In this document: positions 8,321 through 16,328 of the stretch, in pieces | Position numbering within the stretch: position 1 is the stretch's first letter | How the letters are laid out: the number at the start of each line of letters is the position of its first letter | Assembly: GCA_900553355.1 (NCBI GenBank) | Contig: USDK01000030.1 | Location: forward strand, 1 to 34,098 | Origin: an uncultured Lachnospiraceae bacterium | GTDB lineage: Bacteria > Bacillota > Clostridia > Lachnospirales > Lachnospiraceae | Direction of reading: 5' to 3' | Length of the DNA: 34,098 nt | The notes under the pieces: generated by a model | The model's database searches: none | Seen by the model: the letters and a program-made list of their open reading frames with translations, nothing else | Told to the model about the DNA's origin: nothing | Translations under genes and position numbers: made by a program

Positions 8321-8359
8321 ATCCTTTTCCTCCTCTTTTGGTCTTTCATTTATAAGTAT

Positions 8360-9280
8360 CTATCGGAACATGGTTGCAATTTCCATGATCGGATTATATT
8401 GGTACAACGTTTTCAAAAACAGATCTGTATTGATCATCTCGTACATTTCTTTGCCAAAGCTTGTCACATAAAGAAGCGTGATCACGATAAATGCCGTCCA
8501 CACGATGATCAGAGCGCCGCCAAGGCCGATGATTCCGCCCGCGATCCGGTTTAAGATGCCAAGGACCGGGAGATTGGAAACAATGTCCAGGGCAAATATG
8601 ACGGCCCGGACAACAATCGTAACAAGGATAAATGTACACAAAAATGCGAGAATATTCAGGATCAGTTTCGCAAGAAAATCCCCCACATATTCTGCAAAAG
8701 TCTCGGCTCCCAGCCGGCTGTACATTTCACTGTTATTATTTTCCGTGAGCAGGCTTTTAAAGATTTCAGGCAGATCTGCGCCCTCTATCGCCTGGATCTG
8801 CACGTCTCTTGGAATCTCAGCGCTGGTAATGATATCTTCCATAGATGTGCCTTCTTCTCCCTGCAGGCCGTTTAACACATCCGAAGAAACGCCGAACCTG
8901 GCCAGATCTTCACTGCTGATATTCCCATTGACAATGTCATCAATGGTAATTCCATATTGAGCCAGCATGTCCTCCGACACCCCTGCAGCCTGCAGCACTT
9001 TGCGGACACTGTCTGCATCCATGTCTCCAGCTTCTTCTCCGCCGCCTAACTGAGATGCCGCCGCATTTGCCATGGTCGACACCACCTGGCTTTTGATCAT
9101 ATCATCCAACGGCGTGTATTCTGCGATCGCATCTGCCACATACGGTGTTGCGAAATATACCAGCACCAGCGTCAGAAGCGTTGCCGCCAGGGACACGATA
9201 ATTTTAATGGCGCCCCTCATAAATCCCACGATCAGGCAGATAAGAAATACCGCCCCGACTGTCATTGATAACCAATTCAT
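8360..9280 (-). CDS. CvpA-family membrane protein with large extracytoplasmic insert
   Basis: The 306-residue protein has N-terminal helices at about residues 5-20 and 27-46 (with the CvpA-like GFMRGAIKII turn) and C-terminal helices at about 205-230 and 245-272, containing the conserved GILNRIAGGIIGLGGAL segment. CvpA proteins are usually about 160-180 residues. Here about 150 residues are inserted between the helix pairs, and they include a short tandem repeat at residues 101-138. CvpA proteins are linked to colicin V production and envelope homeostasis, but their molecular role is unclear. AAGGAG precedes the ATG, 9 bases after the upstream gene. Confidence 0.82.
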   Translation of the reverse strand: MNWLSMTVGAVFLICLIVGFMRGAIKIIVSLAATLLTLVLVYFATPYVADAIAEYTPLDDMIKSQVVSTMANAAASQLGGGEEAGDMDADSVRKVLQAAGVSEDMLAQYGITIDDIVNGNISSEDLARFGVSSDVLNGLQGEEGTSMEDIITSAEIPRDVQIQAIEGADLPEIFKSLLTENNNSEMYSRLGAETFAEYVGDFLAKLILNILAFLCTFILVTIVVRAVIFALDIVSNLPVLGILNRIAGGIIGLGGALIIVWTAFIVITLLYVTSFGKEMYEMINTDLFLKTLYQYNPIMEIATMFR

Positions 9281-9289
9281 ATACTCTCC

Positions 9290-10543
9290 TTATTTTACGA
9301 GACGGACAGCTTCCATTCCATTCTCGTTCATCACAATGTACTTGTTAACTCCTGCCACCGGAAAGATTTCCAGGATATTGCTGTTCATCTCTCCTTCAAA
9401 TTTCCGGATGCCTCCCCGCATAAAAATACTGCAGCTTTTCCCATCATACATGATCACCTGGCTTCCGCAAAGCTTTACGTGACTATAATCACCGGTAAAA
9501 TCTTCCGACATGGCCACCTTCCCCCGCGTATTGTAGAGTCGGAGCTCATATCCTTCTTTTCCCTCGTTCTTCAGGACCATTCCGATATATTTCTGATTAT
9601 GAAATACACTTTTGATCTCTTTGTCTATCTTTACCTGCACGGATTCCTCCGGTTCAGAACCTCCCCGGAAAATGGTCATCTTATTATCCCCTACAGCCAC
9701 AGATACAGACTGGCTCATAAAAAATCCGGATGCCATCACTGTATTGCCATACTCCTGTCTGGACACCTCGTGATCTGTCTTGTCTGCTCCTTCTTCACCG
9801 AAATTGTAATAAACGACCCGGGATGTAATCGTACCGTCCTGTGTGTAAAGATACAGCACCTGCATGACTTCTCCGTCCGGAGACAATGCGGCGTCTAGTG
9901 GATAGCCTGTCCCATTCATGGACGTCTTATGCTCTACCAGAAGATTCCCTGCCGCATCATAGCAGAGGATCTGAGATGAGGTCTCATCTACCAGGATCGC
10001 ACTGACGATTCCCTGTTCCGATACCCGGATCTTTTCGATAGGGAGATCCGTCTCCATCTCTCCTCTTAGGCCTTCTTCACCAAACACCAGGATAGAATTG
10101 CCCCCCTTATCTGCCACCGCAGCAGACGTCTCATCTATATCCACCACCGGATTCTGAATCTGGTACGGCTGATTCCAGACCTCTTCTCCTTCCCGGTTCA
10201 GATAGGAAACCCCGTCTCTGCTGTATTTCAGCACTCCGTCTGCGAACTGTGCATATTCGCTCCCTGCAGCTCCGCTGACGGCATAAGTATCCAGCGTCCG
10301 CACGCTGGTATACGTCTGAAGATTGATCAGAAGATAGATGCCTATAGACAGCGCCAGAACGCTTACAACCGCTATGCCTGTCCGCTTCCACCGTCTGCGC
10401 TTCTGCCTGCGGATCTGTTCTTCCATTTCATCCTCCGGATGATCTTCTGTCCTCAGTTCCTTGATAATACGCTCTACAATTTTATCTGTCGGATCCTTAT
10501 CGTCTTCCACGACCCGAAACTTCTTCCTTTTCCAGTGTATCAT
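9290..10543 (-). CDS. DUF5711-like membrane-anchored beta-propeller protein
   Basis: The 417-residue protein has a charged cytoplasmic head, a very basic stretch (RRQKRRRWKR), one transmembrane helix at about 54-74 and a large extracytoplasmic domain. That domain has repeated beta-strand units such as LKYSRDGVSYLNREGEEVW and LVEHKTSMNGTGYPLDAALS, like PQQ/WD-type propellers. I recognise it as the type annotated DUF5711 in Lachnospiraceae, from memory; its function is unknown. A GTG at 10552 is possible, but AAAGG is eight bases from the ATG at 10543, which I prefer. It lies between the LysM protein and CvpA, spaced for co-transcription. Confidence 0.75.
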   Translation of the reverse strand: MIHWKRKKFRVVEDDKDPTDKIVERIIKELRTEDHPEDEMEEQIRRQKRRRWKRTGIAVVSVLALSIGIYLLINLQTYTSVRTLDTYAVSGAAGSEYAQFADGVLKYSRDGVSYLNREGEEVWNQPYQIQNPVVDIDETSAAVADKGGNSILVFGEEGLRGEMETDLPIEKIRVSEQGIVSAILVDETSSQILCYDAAGNLLVEHKTSMNGTGYPLDAALSPDGEVMQVLYLYTQDGTITSRVVYYNFGEEGADKTDHEVSRQEYGNTVMASGFFMSQSVSVAVGDNKMTIFRGGSEPEESVQVKIDKEIKSVFHNQKYIGMVLKNEGKEGYELRLYNTRGKVAMSEDFTGDYSHVKLCGSQVIMYDGKSCSIFMRGGIRKFEGEMNSNILEIFPVAGVNKYIVMNENGMEAVRLVK

Positions 10544-10601
10544 CTGTTCCACCTTTACTGGTTTTCATTTGCATCTTATATATTGTATCATAATTTCCAG
10601 A

Positions 10602-11717
10602 CTATGGAAGCAGTAATTTTTGTCCGATATAAATCAGGTTTCCGTCCGACAGACCGTTCATCTTACAGATCGCATCTACATGAGATGCGTTTCCATATAC
10701 TTTTACGCTGATCGTATCCAGCGTATCTCCTTTCTGCACTACATAATAGTCTTCGTCAGACAGGTCGATCTCCGACGGGTCTGTGGTCATCACTGCATTT
10801 GTATTGGCCTCTGCATCAGCCTGTCCATCCGTTTCCTGGTTCTCGTCCGAAGCCTCTTCTTTGGCAGCCTCTACCGGAGCGCCCGCCGACTGGGCCTCCT
10901 CACTGTCTCCGCTTACAGTCTGCGTCTCCTCCTTACTCTCCGGCTGATTTACTGACTGAGACAAGGACTCCAGAGAACTCTGTACGGCTTCCATTTTATC
11001 ATAATTATTCATGGTCGAGACACCGATTACCAGCACTACTACTACCAGCAGCGCGCTCGTAATGTATACAAACCGGGAACTCTGACGATCGTTTTTGTTC
11101 TCCATCCGTTCCCTTACGACACTACGAAAATCCTTTGCAGCTCGATCCTCAACCACTTCACTGGGTGTCACGCCAATCTTTTTGCGCGTACTGATCATAT
11201 AATTCTGCATGGCAGGGTTTTTTTCATAAAAAATATAATGCCCGCCCATCTGCATCAGCTCTCCGTATTTATAGGCGTAAAATGTTTCCTCCCCGTCCAT
11301 CGAATCCTTCCAGATGAAAACGGACTGGTCTTTTGAAAAATATTTACTGTGGATCCGGCCAAACTCCCGGTTCCTGCCCATGGGTTTTCCATCTTCGATA
11401 AGTCCCCATCCCACGATTTCTGTCCCGGAGAAATACTTTTTATGGTCCTCCTCCATCTTTTTGACCGTATCTTCCTTCAGTACAATCTCTTTTCCATTTA
11501 TCTCCACTTCGTTCAGCCTGAACGCTCCAGATATGTACACCACAGGTTGTCCATCCAGCACCATGATCTCCCCTGCCAGGGCAATTCCCACCGGGTCCTC
11601 TTTTGCCTTGTCCTTCAGCTGGTTCAGGTAGGTATCCACATAATCTTCTACATAGATCTTCGGTTCGTCACTGACGTTCCCGATCTGCCTTACATTTTTT
11701 GGAAGTTGTCTTTCCAT
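10602..11717 (-). CDS. Membrane protein with MPN-like cytoplasmic domain and extracellular LysM domain
   Basis: The 371-residue protein has four parts. Residues 20-178 form a globular alpha/beta domain whose order (KIYVEDYVDTYLNQL, VGIALAGE, EIVGWGLIEDG, SKYFSKDQSVFIWKDS, FYAYKYG) resembles a JAMM/MPN domain without the HxH metal site. Then come a transmembrane helix at 217-236 and an acidic Glu/Ala/Ser-rich linker at 245-320. A LysM domain (YYVVQKGDTLDTISVKVYG, 324-370) ends the protein. LysM binds peptidoglycan, so the N-terminus is cytoplasmic and the C-terminus extracellular. The LysM call is sure; the MPN call is my reading and needs a profile search. GAGGTGAG precedes the ATG. It begins the dapL operon. 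Confidence 0.8.
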   Translation of the reverse strand: MERQLPKNVRQIGNVSDEPKIYVEDYVDTYLNQLKDKAKEDPVGIALAGEIMVLDGQPVVYISGAFRLNEVEINGKEIVLKEDTVKKMEEDHKKYFSGTEIVGWGLIEDGKPMGRNREFGRIHSKYFSKDQSVFIWKDSMDGEETFYAYKYGELMQMGGHYIFYEKNPAMQNYMISTRKKIGVTPSEVVEDRAAKDFRSVVRERMENKNDRQSSRFVYITSALLVVVVLVIGVSTMNNYDKMEAVQSSLESLSQSVNQPESKEETQTVSGDSEEAQSAGAPVEAAKEEASDENQETDGQADAEANTNAVMTTDPSEIDLSDEDYYVVQKGDTLDTISVKVYGNASHVDAICKMNGLSDGNLIYIGQKLLLP

Positions 11718-11754
11718 ATACTCTCACCTCATTTTTTGTATTTTTGGTTATGAT

Positions 11755-11782
11755 AGCATATGGATTTTGCGTATTTTGCCAA
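11755..11782 (-). promoter_or_regulatory. Possible promoter of the LysM-DUF5711-cvpA-dapL operon
   Basis: On the minus strand TTGGCA (11777-11782) and TATGCT (11755-11760) are 16 bases apart, about 40 bases upstream of the ATG. The -35 is good and the -10 is moderate. Confidence 0.4.
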
Positions 11783-11889
11783 TCGGTGAGACCCACAGCC
11801 AGAAGTTTCCGGCAGGTTTATCCCAGGTTCGACCAGCCCTCTTATCCCACGCCAAATCATGCGTCCGAGAATGTCGGATAAAGACGCGG

Positions 11890-11928
11890 ATGGGGACGGG
11901 GGATTTCCAGAAATCCCCCGTCCCCATT
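11890..11928. repeat. REP-like GGGGAC palindrome, copy A
   Basis: A 17-base arm starting ATGGGGACGGGGGATTT (11890-11906), a CCAG centre and its exact complement give a perfect hairpin (11890-11927). Together with one following base, the 39-base core recurs exactly at 32654-32692. It lies 21 bases past the transketolase C-subunit stop. The plus-strand side is followed by an A-run and the minus-strand side lacks a T-run, so it is not a standard terminator for its neighbour. Confidence 0.85.
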
Positions 11929-11948
11929 AAAAAAAGTGGATAAAAAAA

Positions 11949-12887
11949 TTATACAAATGCTTTTACTTTTTCATAAATGCTGTCTGCATCAAGGCCGTAC
12001 TTTTTGATCAGCTCTGCTGCCGGGCCGGATTCTCCGAATACGTCATTGATGCCGATCTTCATTACCTTCGCCGGCGCTTTTTCTGCCACTACATCGCAGA
12101 CTGCGCTTCCCAGACCGCCGATGACGGAGTGTTCTTCTACCGTCACGATCTTTCCGGTCTCTTCTGCTGCCTTGATCACAGCCTCCTCGTCCAGAGGCTT
12201 GATGGTGTGCATGTTGATCACCCGTGCCTGGATTCCGTCTGCCGCCAGCTTTTCTGCCGCCGCCAGGGACTCCGATACCGGAAGTCCTGCCGCGATGATG
12301 GTCACGTCTGTTCCCTCCCGCAGGGTAATAGCCTTGCCGATCTCGAATCTGTAATCCGGATTATCATTGATTACCGGCACTGCCGCACGTCCGAACCGGA
12401 GATATACCGGACCTACATGCTCATAAGCCGCCTTTACTGCCGCGCGGGCTTCCACGTCGTCTGCCGGATTGATCACCACCATGCCGGGGATCGTCCGCAT
12501 CAGAGCCAGATCTTCATTACACTGGTGCGTCGCCCCGTCCTCTCCGACGGAGATACTTGCATGGGTTGCACCAATCTTGACATTCAGATGAGGATATCCA
12601 ATGGAGTTTCTCACCTGCTCAAAGGCACGTCCCGCCGCAAACATGGCAAAGGAGCTTGCAAACGGCACCTTTCCGGTGGCCGCAAGTCCTGCTGCCACAC
12701 CCATCATATTACACTCTGCGATTCCGCAGTCAATATGGCGTTCCGGGAAAGCCTTCTTAAAAATCCCGGTCTTGGTTGCTGCCGCCAGGTCTGCGTCCAG
12801 TACGACCAGATCCTCATGCTCTTTTCCTAATTCTACCAAAGCATTACCGTAGCTCTCTCTTGTTGCGATCTTCTTTACTTCTGACAT
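11949..12887 (-). CDS. Transketolase, C-terminal (pyrimidine-binding) subunit
   Basis: The 312-residue protein is the second half of a split transketolase, which moves two-carbon ketol units in the non-oxidative pentose phosphate pathway. The pyrimidine-binding domain holds the catalytic glutamate in GIAECNMMGVAAGLA (E58), followed by GVEDGATHQ-like SVGEDGATHQCNEDLALMR and the C-terminal domain from about residue 190. A single-chain transketolase is about 660 residues; the two subunits here add up to 590. Its ATG overlaps the N-subunit gene by 13 bases, so the two are probably translated in a coupled way. A deoxyxylulose-phosphate synthase is less likely because the adjacent half is a typical transketolase N-part. 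Confidence 0.93.
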   Translation of the reverse strand: MSEVKKIATRESYGNALVELGKEHEDLVVLDADLAAATKTGIFKKAFPERHIDCGIAECNMMGVAAGLAATGKVPFASSFAMFAAGRAFEQVRNSIGYPHLNVKIGATHASISVGEDGATHQCNEDLALMRTIPGMVVINPADDVEARAAVKAAYEHVGPVYLRFGRAAVPVINDNPDYRFEIGKAITLREGTDVTIIAAGLPVSESLAAAEKLAADGIQARVINMHTIKPLDEEAVIKAAEETGKIVTVEEHSVIGGLGSAVCDVVAEKAPAKVMKIGINDVFGESGPAAELIKKYGLDADSIYEKVKAFV

Positions 12888-13711
12888 AATGCTTCACCTA
12901 CTTTCTCTAAATCTGCCATCGCCACTTCGTACTGCTCGTCATTCGGAGCCGCACCATGCCAGGAAGCCTGATTTTCCATGAAGGACACGCCTTTTCCTTT
13001 TACCGTCTTCGCGATGATGGCTGTGGGCTGTCCCTTTGTATTTTTTGCCTCTTTAAAAGCTGCATCGATTGCGTCAAAGTCATGGCCGTCAATGTTGATC
13101 ACATGGAAATTAAATGCCTCAAACTTTTTATCGATCGGATACGGTGAGTTGACGTCATCGATAGCTCCGTCGATCTGGAGATTGTTATTGTCTACGATGA
13201 CAACCAGGTTGTCCAGCTTTCTGTGCGCCGCCAGCATGGCAGCCTCCCATACCTGGCCTTCCTGGATCTCTCCGTCTCCAAGAAGTGTGTACACTCTGTA
13301 GCTGTCACCGGAAAGCTTTGCGGAAATCGCCATCCCTACAGCTGCGGAAATTCCCTGTCCCAGGGAGCCGCTTGACATGTCCACACCCGGAATGTGCTTC
13401 ATATCCGGATGTCCCTGAAGATAGGATCCTGTCTTACGAAGAGTCGTAAGATCTTCTACCGGAAAAAATCCCCTGTGTGCCAGAGCGGAATAATACCCCG
13501 GCGCCGTATGTCCCTTGGAAAGAACAAACCGGTCACGGTCTGCCTTTTTTGGATCCTTTGGATCAATATTCATTTCTTCAAAATACAGATACGTGTAGAT
13601 ATCTGCCGCCGACAAAGATCCGCCCGGATGCCCGGATTTCGCACTGTGCACTGCTGTGATGATGCCTTTTCGGATCTCATTGGCTGTTTTCATCAACTCT
13701 AATTTATCCAT
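12875..13711 (-). CDS. Transketolase, N-terminal (diphosphate-binding) subunit
   Basis: This 278-residue subunit binds the thiamine diphosphate phosphates. It shows SGHPGGSLSAADI (26-38), SKGHTAPGYYSAL, the GSLGQGISAAVGMA core and the ThDP motif GDGEIQEGQ ... NNN (145-177). The frame extends to 13780, but the ATG at 13711 has a strong AGGAGG nine bases upstream and matches the family start, so I use it. It follows the transaldolase gene by 16 bases. With the C-subunit and transaldolase it forms an operon covering the sugar rearrangements of the pentose phosphate pathway. Confidence 0.94.
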   Translation of the reverse strand: MDKLELMKTANEIRKGIITAVHSAKSGHPGGSLSAADIYTYLYFEEMNIDPKDPKKADRDRFVLSKGHTAPGYYSALAHRGFFPVEDLTTLRKTGSYLQGHPDMKHIPGVDMSSGSLGQGISAAVGMAISAKLSGDSYRVYTLLGDGEIQEGQVWEAAMLAAHRKLDNLVVIVDNNNLQIDGAIDDVNSPYPIDKKFEAFNFHVINIDGHDFDAIDAAFKEAKNTKGQPTAIIAKTVKGKGVSFMENQASWHGAAPNDEQYEVAMADLEKVGEALCQK

Positions 13712-13727
13712 GATGTCCTCCTGCAAC

Positions 13728-14381
13728 TTATTCTCCGAATACTGCCTTATAGTCTGCCTGGAATTTTTCGATTCCTGCATCGGTCAGCGGATGATGTGTC
13801 ATTTTCTCAATTACCGCATATGGAACTGTCGCAATGTCAGCTCCTGCCAGCGCGCAGTCTGTCACATGCATCGGATGACGGATGCTTGCTGCGATGATCT
13901 CAGTCTGGATACCTGCGATCTTGAAGATCTCAGAAATCTCTGCGATCAGGTCGGTTCCTCTTACGGAGATATCGTCCAGACGTCCCAGGAACGGAGATAC
14001 GTAGGATGCTCCCGCTCTTGCTGCCAGAAGCGCCTGGTTTGCAGTAAAGATCAGGGTGACATTGGTCTTGATGCCTTCGGAGGAAAGTACTTTCACTGCC
14101 TTCAGACCTTCCACAGTCATCGGAATCTTGACTACCATGTTTTTATGGATCTTGGCGATCTCGCGTCCCTCTGCGATCATGCCCTCAGCGTCTGTGGTGG
14201 TCGCCTTTACCTCACCGCTGATCGGTCCGTCTACGATGGATGCGATCTCTGCGATGACTTCCTCAAATACTCTTCCTTCTTTAGCGATCAGGGACGGGTT
14301 AGTGGTAACGCCGCAGATCACGCCCATATCGTTTGCTTTCTTAATATCTTCTACCTTTGCTGTGTCGATGAAAAATTTCAT
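13728..14381 (-). CDS. Transaldolase / fructose-6-phosphate aldolase family protein
   Basis: This 217-residue short TIM-barrel enzyme belongs to the TalC/FSA group. It has the MKFFIDTA start, GVTTNPSLIAKEG, the Schiff-base lysine K85 in VVKIPMT, and TLIFTANQALLAARAGASYVSPF-like strands. It transfers a dihydroxyacetone unit (transaldolase) or cleaves fructose-6-phosphate; sequence alone does not separate the two. Linkage to transketolase favours transaldolase. An ATG at 14387 is three bases from AGGAGGAA, too close, whereas the ATG at 14381 is eight bases from AGGAGG and gives the usual N-terminus. It is the first gene of its operon behind a clear promoter. Confidence 0.93.
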   Translation of the reverse strand: MKFFIDTAKVEDIKKANDMGVICGVTTNPSLIAKEGRVFEEVIAEIASIVDGPISGEVKATTTDAEGMIAEGREIAKIHKNMVVKIPMTVEGLKAVKVLSSEGIKTNVTLIFTANQALLAARAGASYVSPFLGRLDDISVRGTDLIAEISEIFKIAGIQTEIIAASIRHPMHVTDCALAGADIATVPYAVIEKMTHHPLTDAGIEKFQADYKAVFGE

Positions 14382-14424
14382 GTTCATTTCCTCCTATTAC
14401 TTTAACAGTTTCCCAGATACTTGA

Positions 14425-14454
14425 ATTATAACTTAATCCTTTTCCTCTGGTCAA
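14425..14454 (-). promoter_or_regulatory. Sigma-A type promoter of the transaldolase-transketolase operon
   Basis: On the minus strand TTGACC (14449-14454) and TATAAT (14425-14430) are separated by 18 bases. Transcription would begin near 14418, about 20 bases before the AGGAGG of the transaldolase gene. The sequence between here and the LacI-family gene (14455-14618) is extremely AT-rich. It holds two copies of TATTAATAAT (14468-14477 and 14587-14596) and an inverted ATTATTAA (14499-14506), but no gene. Confidence 0.8.
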
Positions 14455-14618
14455 TAGCCCTGTTTTCTATTAATAATTTTTTAAATTAATATTTTTTAAT
14501 TATTAACACAGATTTTTGATTTTTTCAGTGTTGTTTTTGTAAAAGTCGCGGATTTCTCTGTATTTTTTTATTCTTCCACACATTCTTATTAATAATATTT
14601 TTTTGAAATCCATTAATT

Positions 14619-15716
14619 TTATTTTCTCTTCTTCCCGGCCGGATATCCGGTCGTCCCCCGGACGATGAGTCTGGGTTCATACTCTACGTGATAGGTACTG
14701 ACGGGTTCCAGATCTGCATATTTGGTATGATGAGACTCGATCTTTTTCATAATGATGTCGCAGGCGTCCCGGCCCTTGTATACCACAAAATGATCAATGG
14801 TGGTCAGCGCCACCTTATGGATCCTGGCAAACAGAGTATTGTCGCACCCCATCACCGACATTTCTCCCGGCACCTTGATCTTTTCTTCCTGAAGCGCGTC
14901 CAGGATACCGAAAGCGATCATATCATTCAGTCCTACAATAGCCGTAATCTCCCGGGTCTGCCGTAAAAGCTCCCGGGTCAGATCATACCCGATCTTGTAC
15001 TCAGAATCAATGTGCGCCACTGTAAGATCCAGCTCTTCTCCTGCCGCTTTGACGATAACGCCGTCCTTAAAACCGGCCTCCTCATACTCCTTTAAGAAGC
15101 CTTCCACCCGTTTAGACCGCTGCTTCTGCCTGACTGTAAGGGGCGGTGCGATATAGGCCACCTTGTGGTGTCCCAGCTCCAGAAGATGCCTTGCCATGAT
15201 CCGGCCCAGCTTGGAATTATCCAGTTCCACCGCGTCTACATTCAATTTTTCGTTTTGATTGTTTACGACCACGACCGGGATCTCTTTCGACAGCTCCTCT
15301 ACCTGCTTTAAAAAGCAGTGGCTGGGATTGCAGGTATAGATGATCCCCAGAGGCTTTAGCTCTTTCATCATTTTTAAGTAACGCTCTTCCATCTTCAGAT
15401 CTCGCTGAGTATTGCATACAAAAAGCCCGAACCCTTCTTCTTTGGCCCGGGATTCAATCCCCTGCAGAAGCATAACATAGTAAGGGTTGGTCAGATTCGA
15501 GCAGAATACGACCAGCAGCTTTTCCCTGCGCATACTTTTCCCCTGCCTTGGCCTGGAGACAGTATAACCCAGCTCTCTTGCTGTCTTTTCCACCCGTTCG
15601 ACCGTCTCCCTGGAAAAGGAAACATTATACTTCTTATTCAAGATCATGGATACCGTAGCCTGGGATACCCCTGCCGCCTTTGCGACATCTGTAGACGTCA
15701 CTTTTTTCTTTCTCAT
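14619..15716 (-). CDS. LacI-family transcriptional regulator
   Basis: The 365-residue protein has the LacI DNA-binding domain at 5-60 (VTSTDVAKAAGVSQATVSMI, then the hinge segment ARELGYTVSRPRQG). A periplasmic-binding-protein-like effector domain follows from about residue 65 (LLVVFCSNLTNPYYVMLLQG ... GLNDMIAFGILDAL ... VMGCDNTLFARI). Such regulators bind sugars or sugar phosphates. Its ATG lies one base after the recR stop, with only a weak AAGGAAG far upstream, so it probably depends on read-through translation. It is also directly upstream of the transaldolase-transketolase promoter, making that operon the obvious candidate target. Effector unknown. Confidence 0.93.
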   Translation of the reverse strand: MRKKKVTSTDVAKAAGVSQATVSMILNKKYNVSFSRETVERVEKTARELGYTVSRPRQGKSMRREKLLVVFCSNLTNPYYVMLLQGIESRAKEEGFGLFVCNTQRDLKMEERYLKMMKELKPLGIIYTCNPSHCFLKQVEELSKEIPVVVVNNQNEKLNVDAVELDNSKLGRIMARHLLELGHHKVAYIAPPLTVRQKQRSKRVEGFLKEYEEAGFKDGVIVKAAGEELDLTVAHIDSEYKIGYDLTRELLRQTREITAIVGLNDMIAFGILDALQEEKIKVPGEMSVMGCDNTLFARIHKVALTTIDHFVVYKGRDACDIIMKKIESHHTKYADLEPVSTYHVEYEPRLIVRGTTGYPAGKKRK

Positions 15717-15717
15717 T

Positions 15718-16314
15718 CTATAATTCTGTTCTTCCTTCCAGCGCTCTTAACAGTGTCACCTCGTCAATATACTCCAGATCTCCGCCCACCGGCACGCCGC
15801 TGGCGATCCTGCTCACTTTGATGCCGGTCGGCTTTATAAGCTTGCTGATATACATAGCTGTGGTCTCCCCTTCCAGGCTGGAATTGGTGGCGATGATCAC
15901 TTCTTCCACATCCCCTTCCAGGCGGGTGATCAGTTCTTTCAGCTTGATATCCTCCGGTCCAATTCCCAGCATGGGAGAAATGGCTCCATGTAATACATGA
16001 TAGACGCCGTTGTATTTTCCTGTCTTCTCATAGGCTGCCAGATCCCTGGTATTTTCCACCACCATAATCGTCTTATGGTCTCTGGAAGAACTGCTGCAGA
16101 TCGGACACAGTTCCTGATCCGTCAGCGTATAACACTCCTTACAGTATCTGACATTTTCCCTGGCAGAGACCATGGTATCTGCCAGCCTTTTTACTTCTTC
16201 CTTGGGCATGTGTATCAAATGAAAAGCCAGCCTTGCCGCTGACTTTGCACCGATGCCCGGAAGGCATGACAATTCTTCGATTAGTTTGCTGATCTGGCTG
16301 CTGTAATAATCCAT
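15718..16314 (-). CDS. recR: Recombination mediator protein RecR
   Basis: This 198-residue protein has the full RecR layout. It has an N-terminal helix-hairpin-helix (LSCLPGIGAKSAARLAFHL), a C4 zinc finger (C58, C61, C70, C73), a Toprim domain (MVVENTRDLAAYEKTG, SLEGETTAMYISKLI) and a C-terminal Walker-like segment (GVPVGGDLEYIDEVTL). It helps load RecA at gapped DNA with RecF/RecO. Length is standard. AGAGGAG precedes the ATG. It follows ybaB by 14 bases in the common dnaX-ybaB-recR order. Confidence 0.97.
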   Translation of the reverse strand: MDYYSSQISKLIEELSCLPGIGAKSAARLAFHLIHMPKEEVKRLADTMVSARENVRYCKECYTLTDQELCPICSSSSRDHKTIMVVENTRDLAAYEKTGKYNGVYHVLHGAISPMLGIGPEDIKLKELITRLEGDVEEVIIATNSSLEGETTAMYISKLIKPTGIKVSRIASGVPVGGDLEYIDEVTLLRALEGRTEL

Positions 16315-16328
16315 GCAATCAACTCCTC

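Noticed and set aside
11760..11889. Spacer between the LysM gene and the palindrome
   Set aside because: Checked for a small gene or RNA; only a weak promoter and no convincing coding frame or stable structure were seen.
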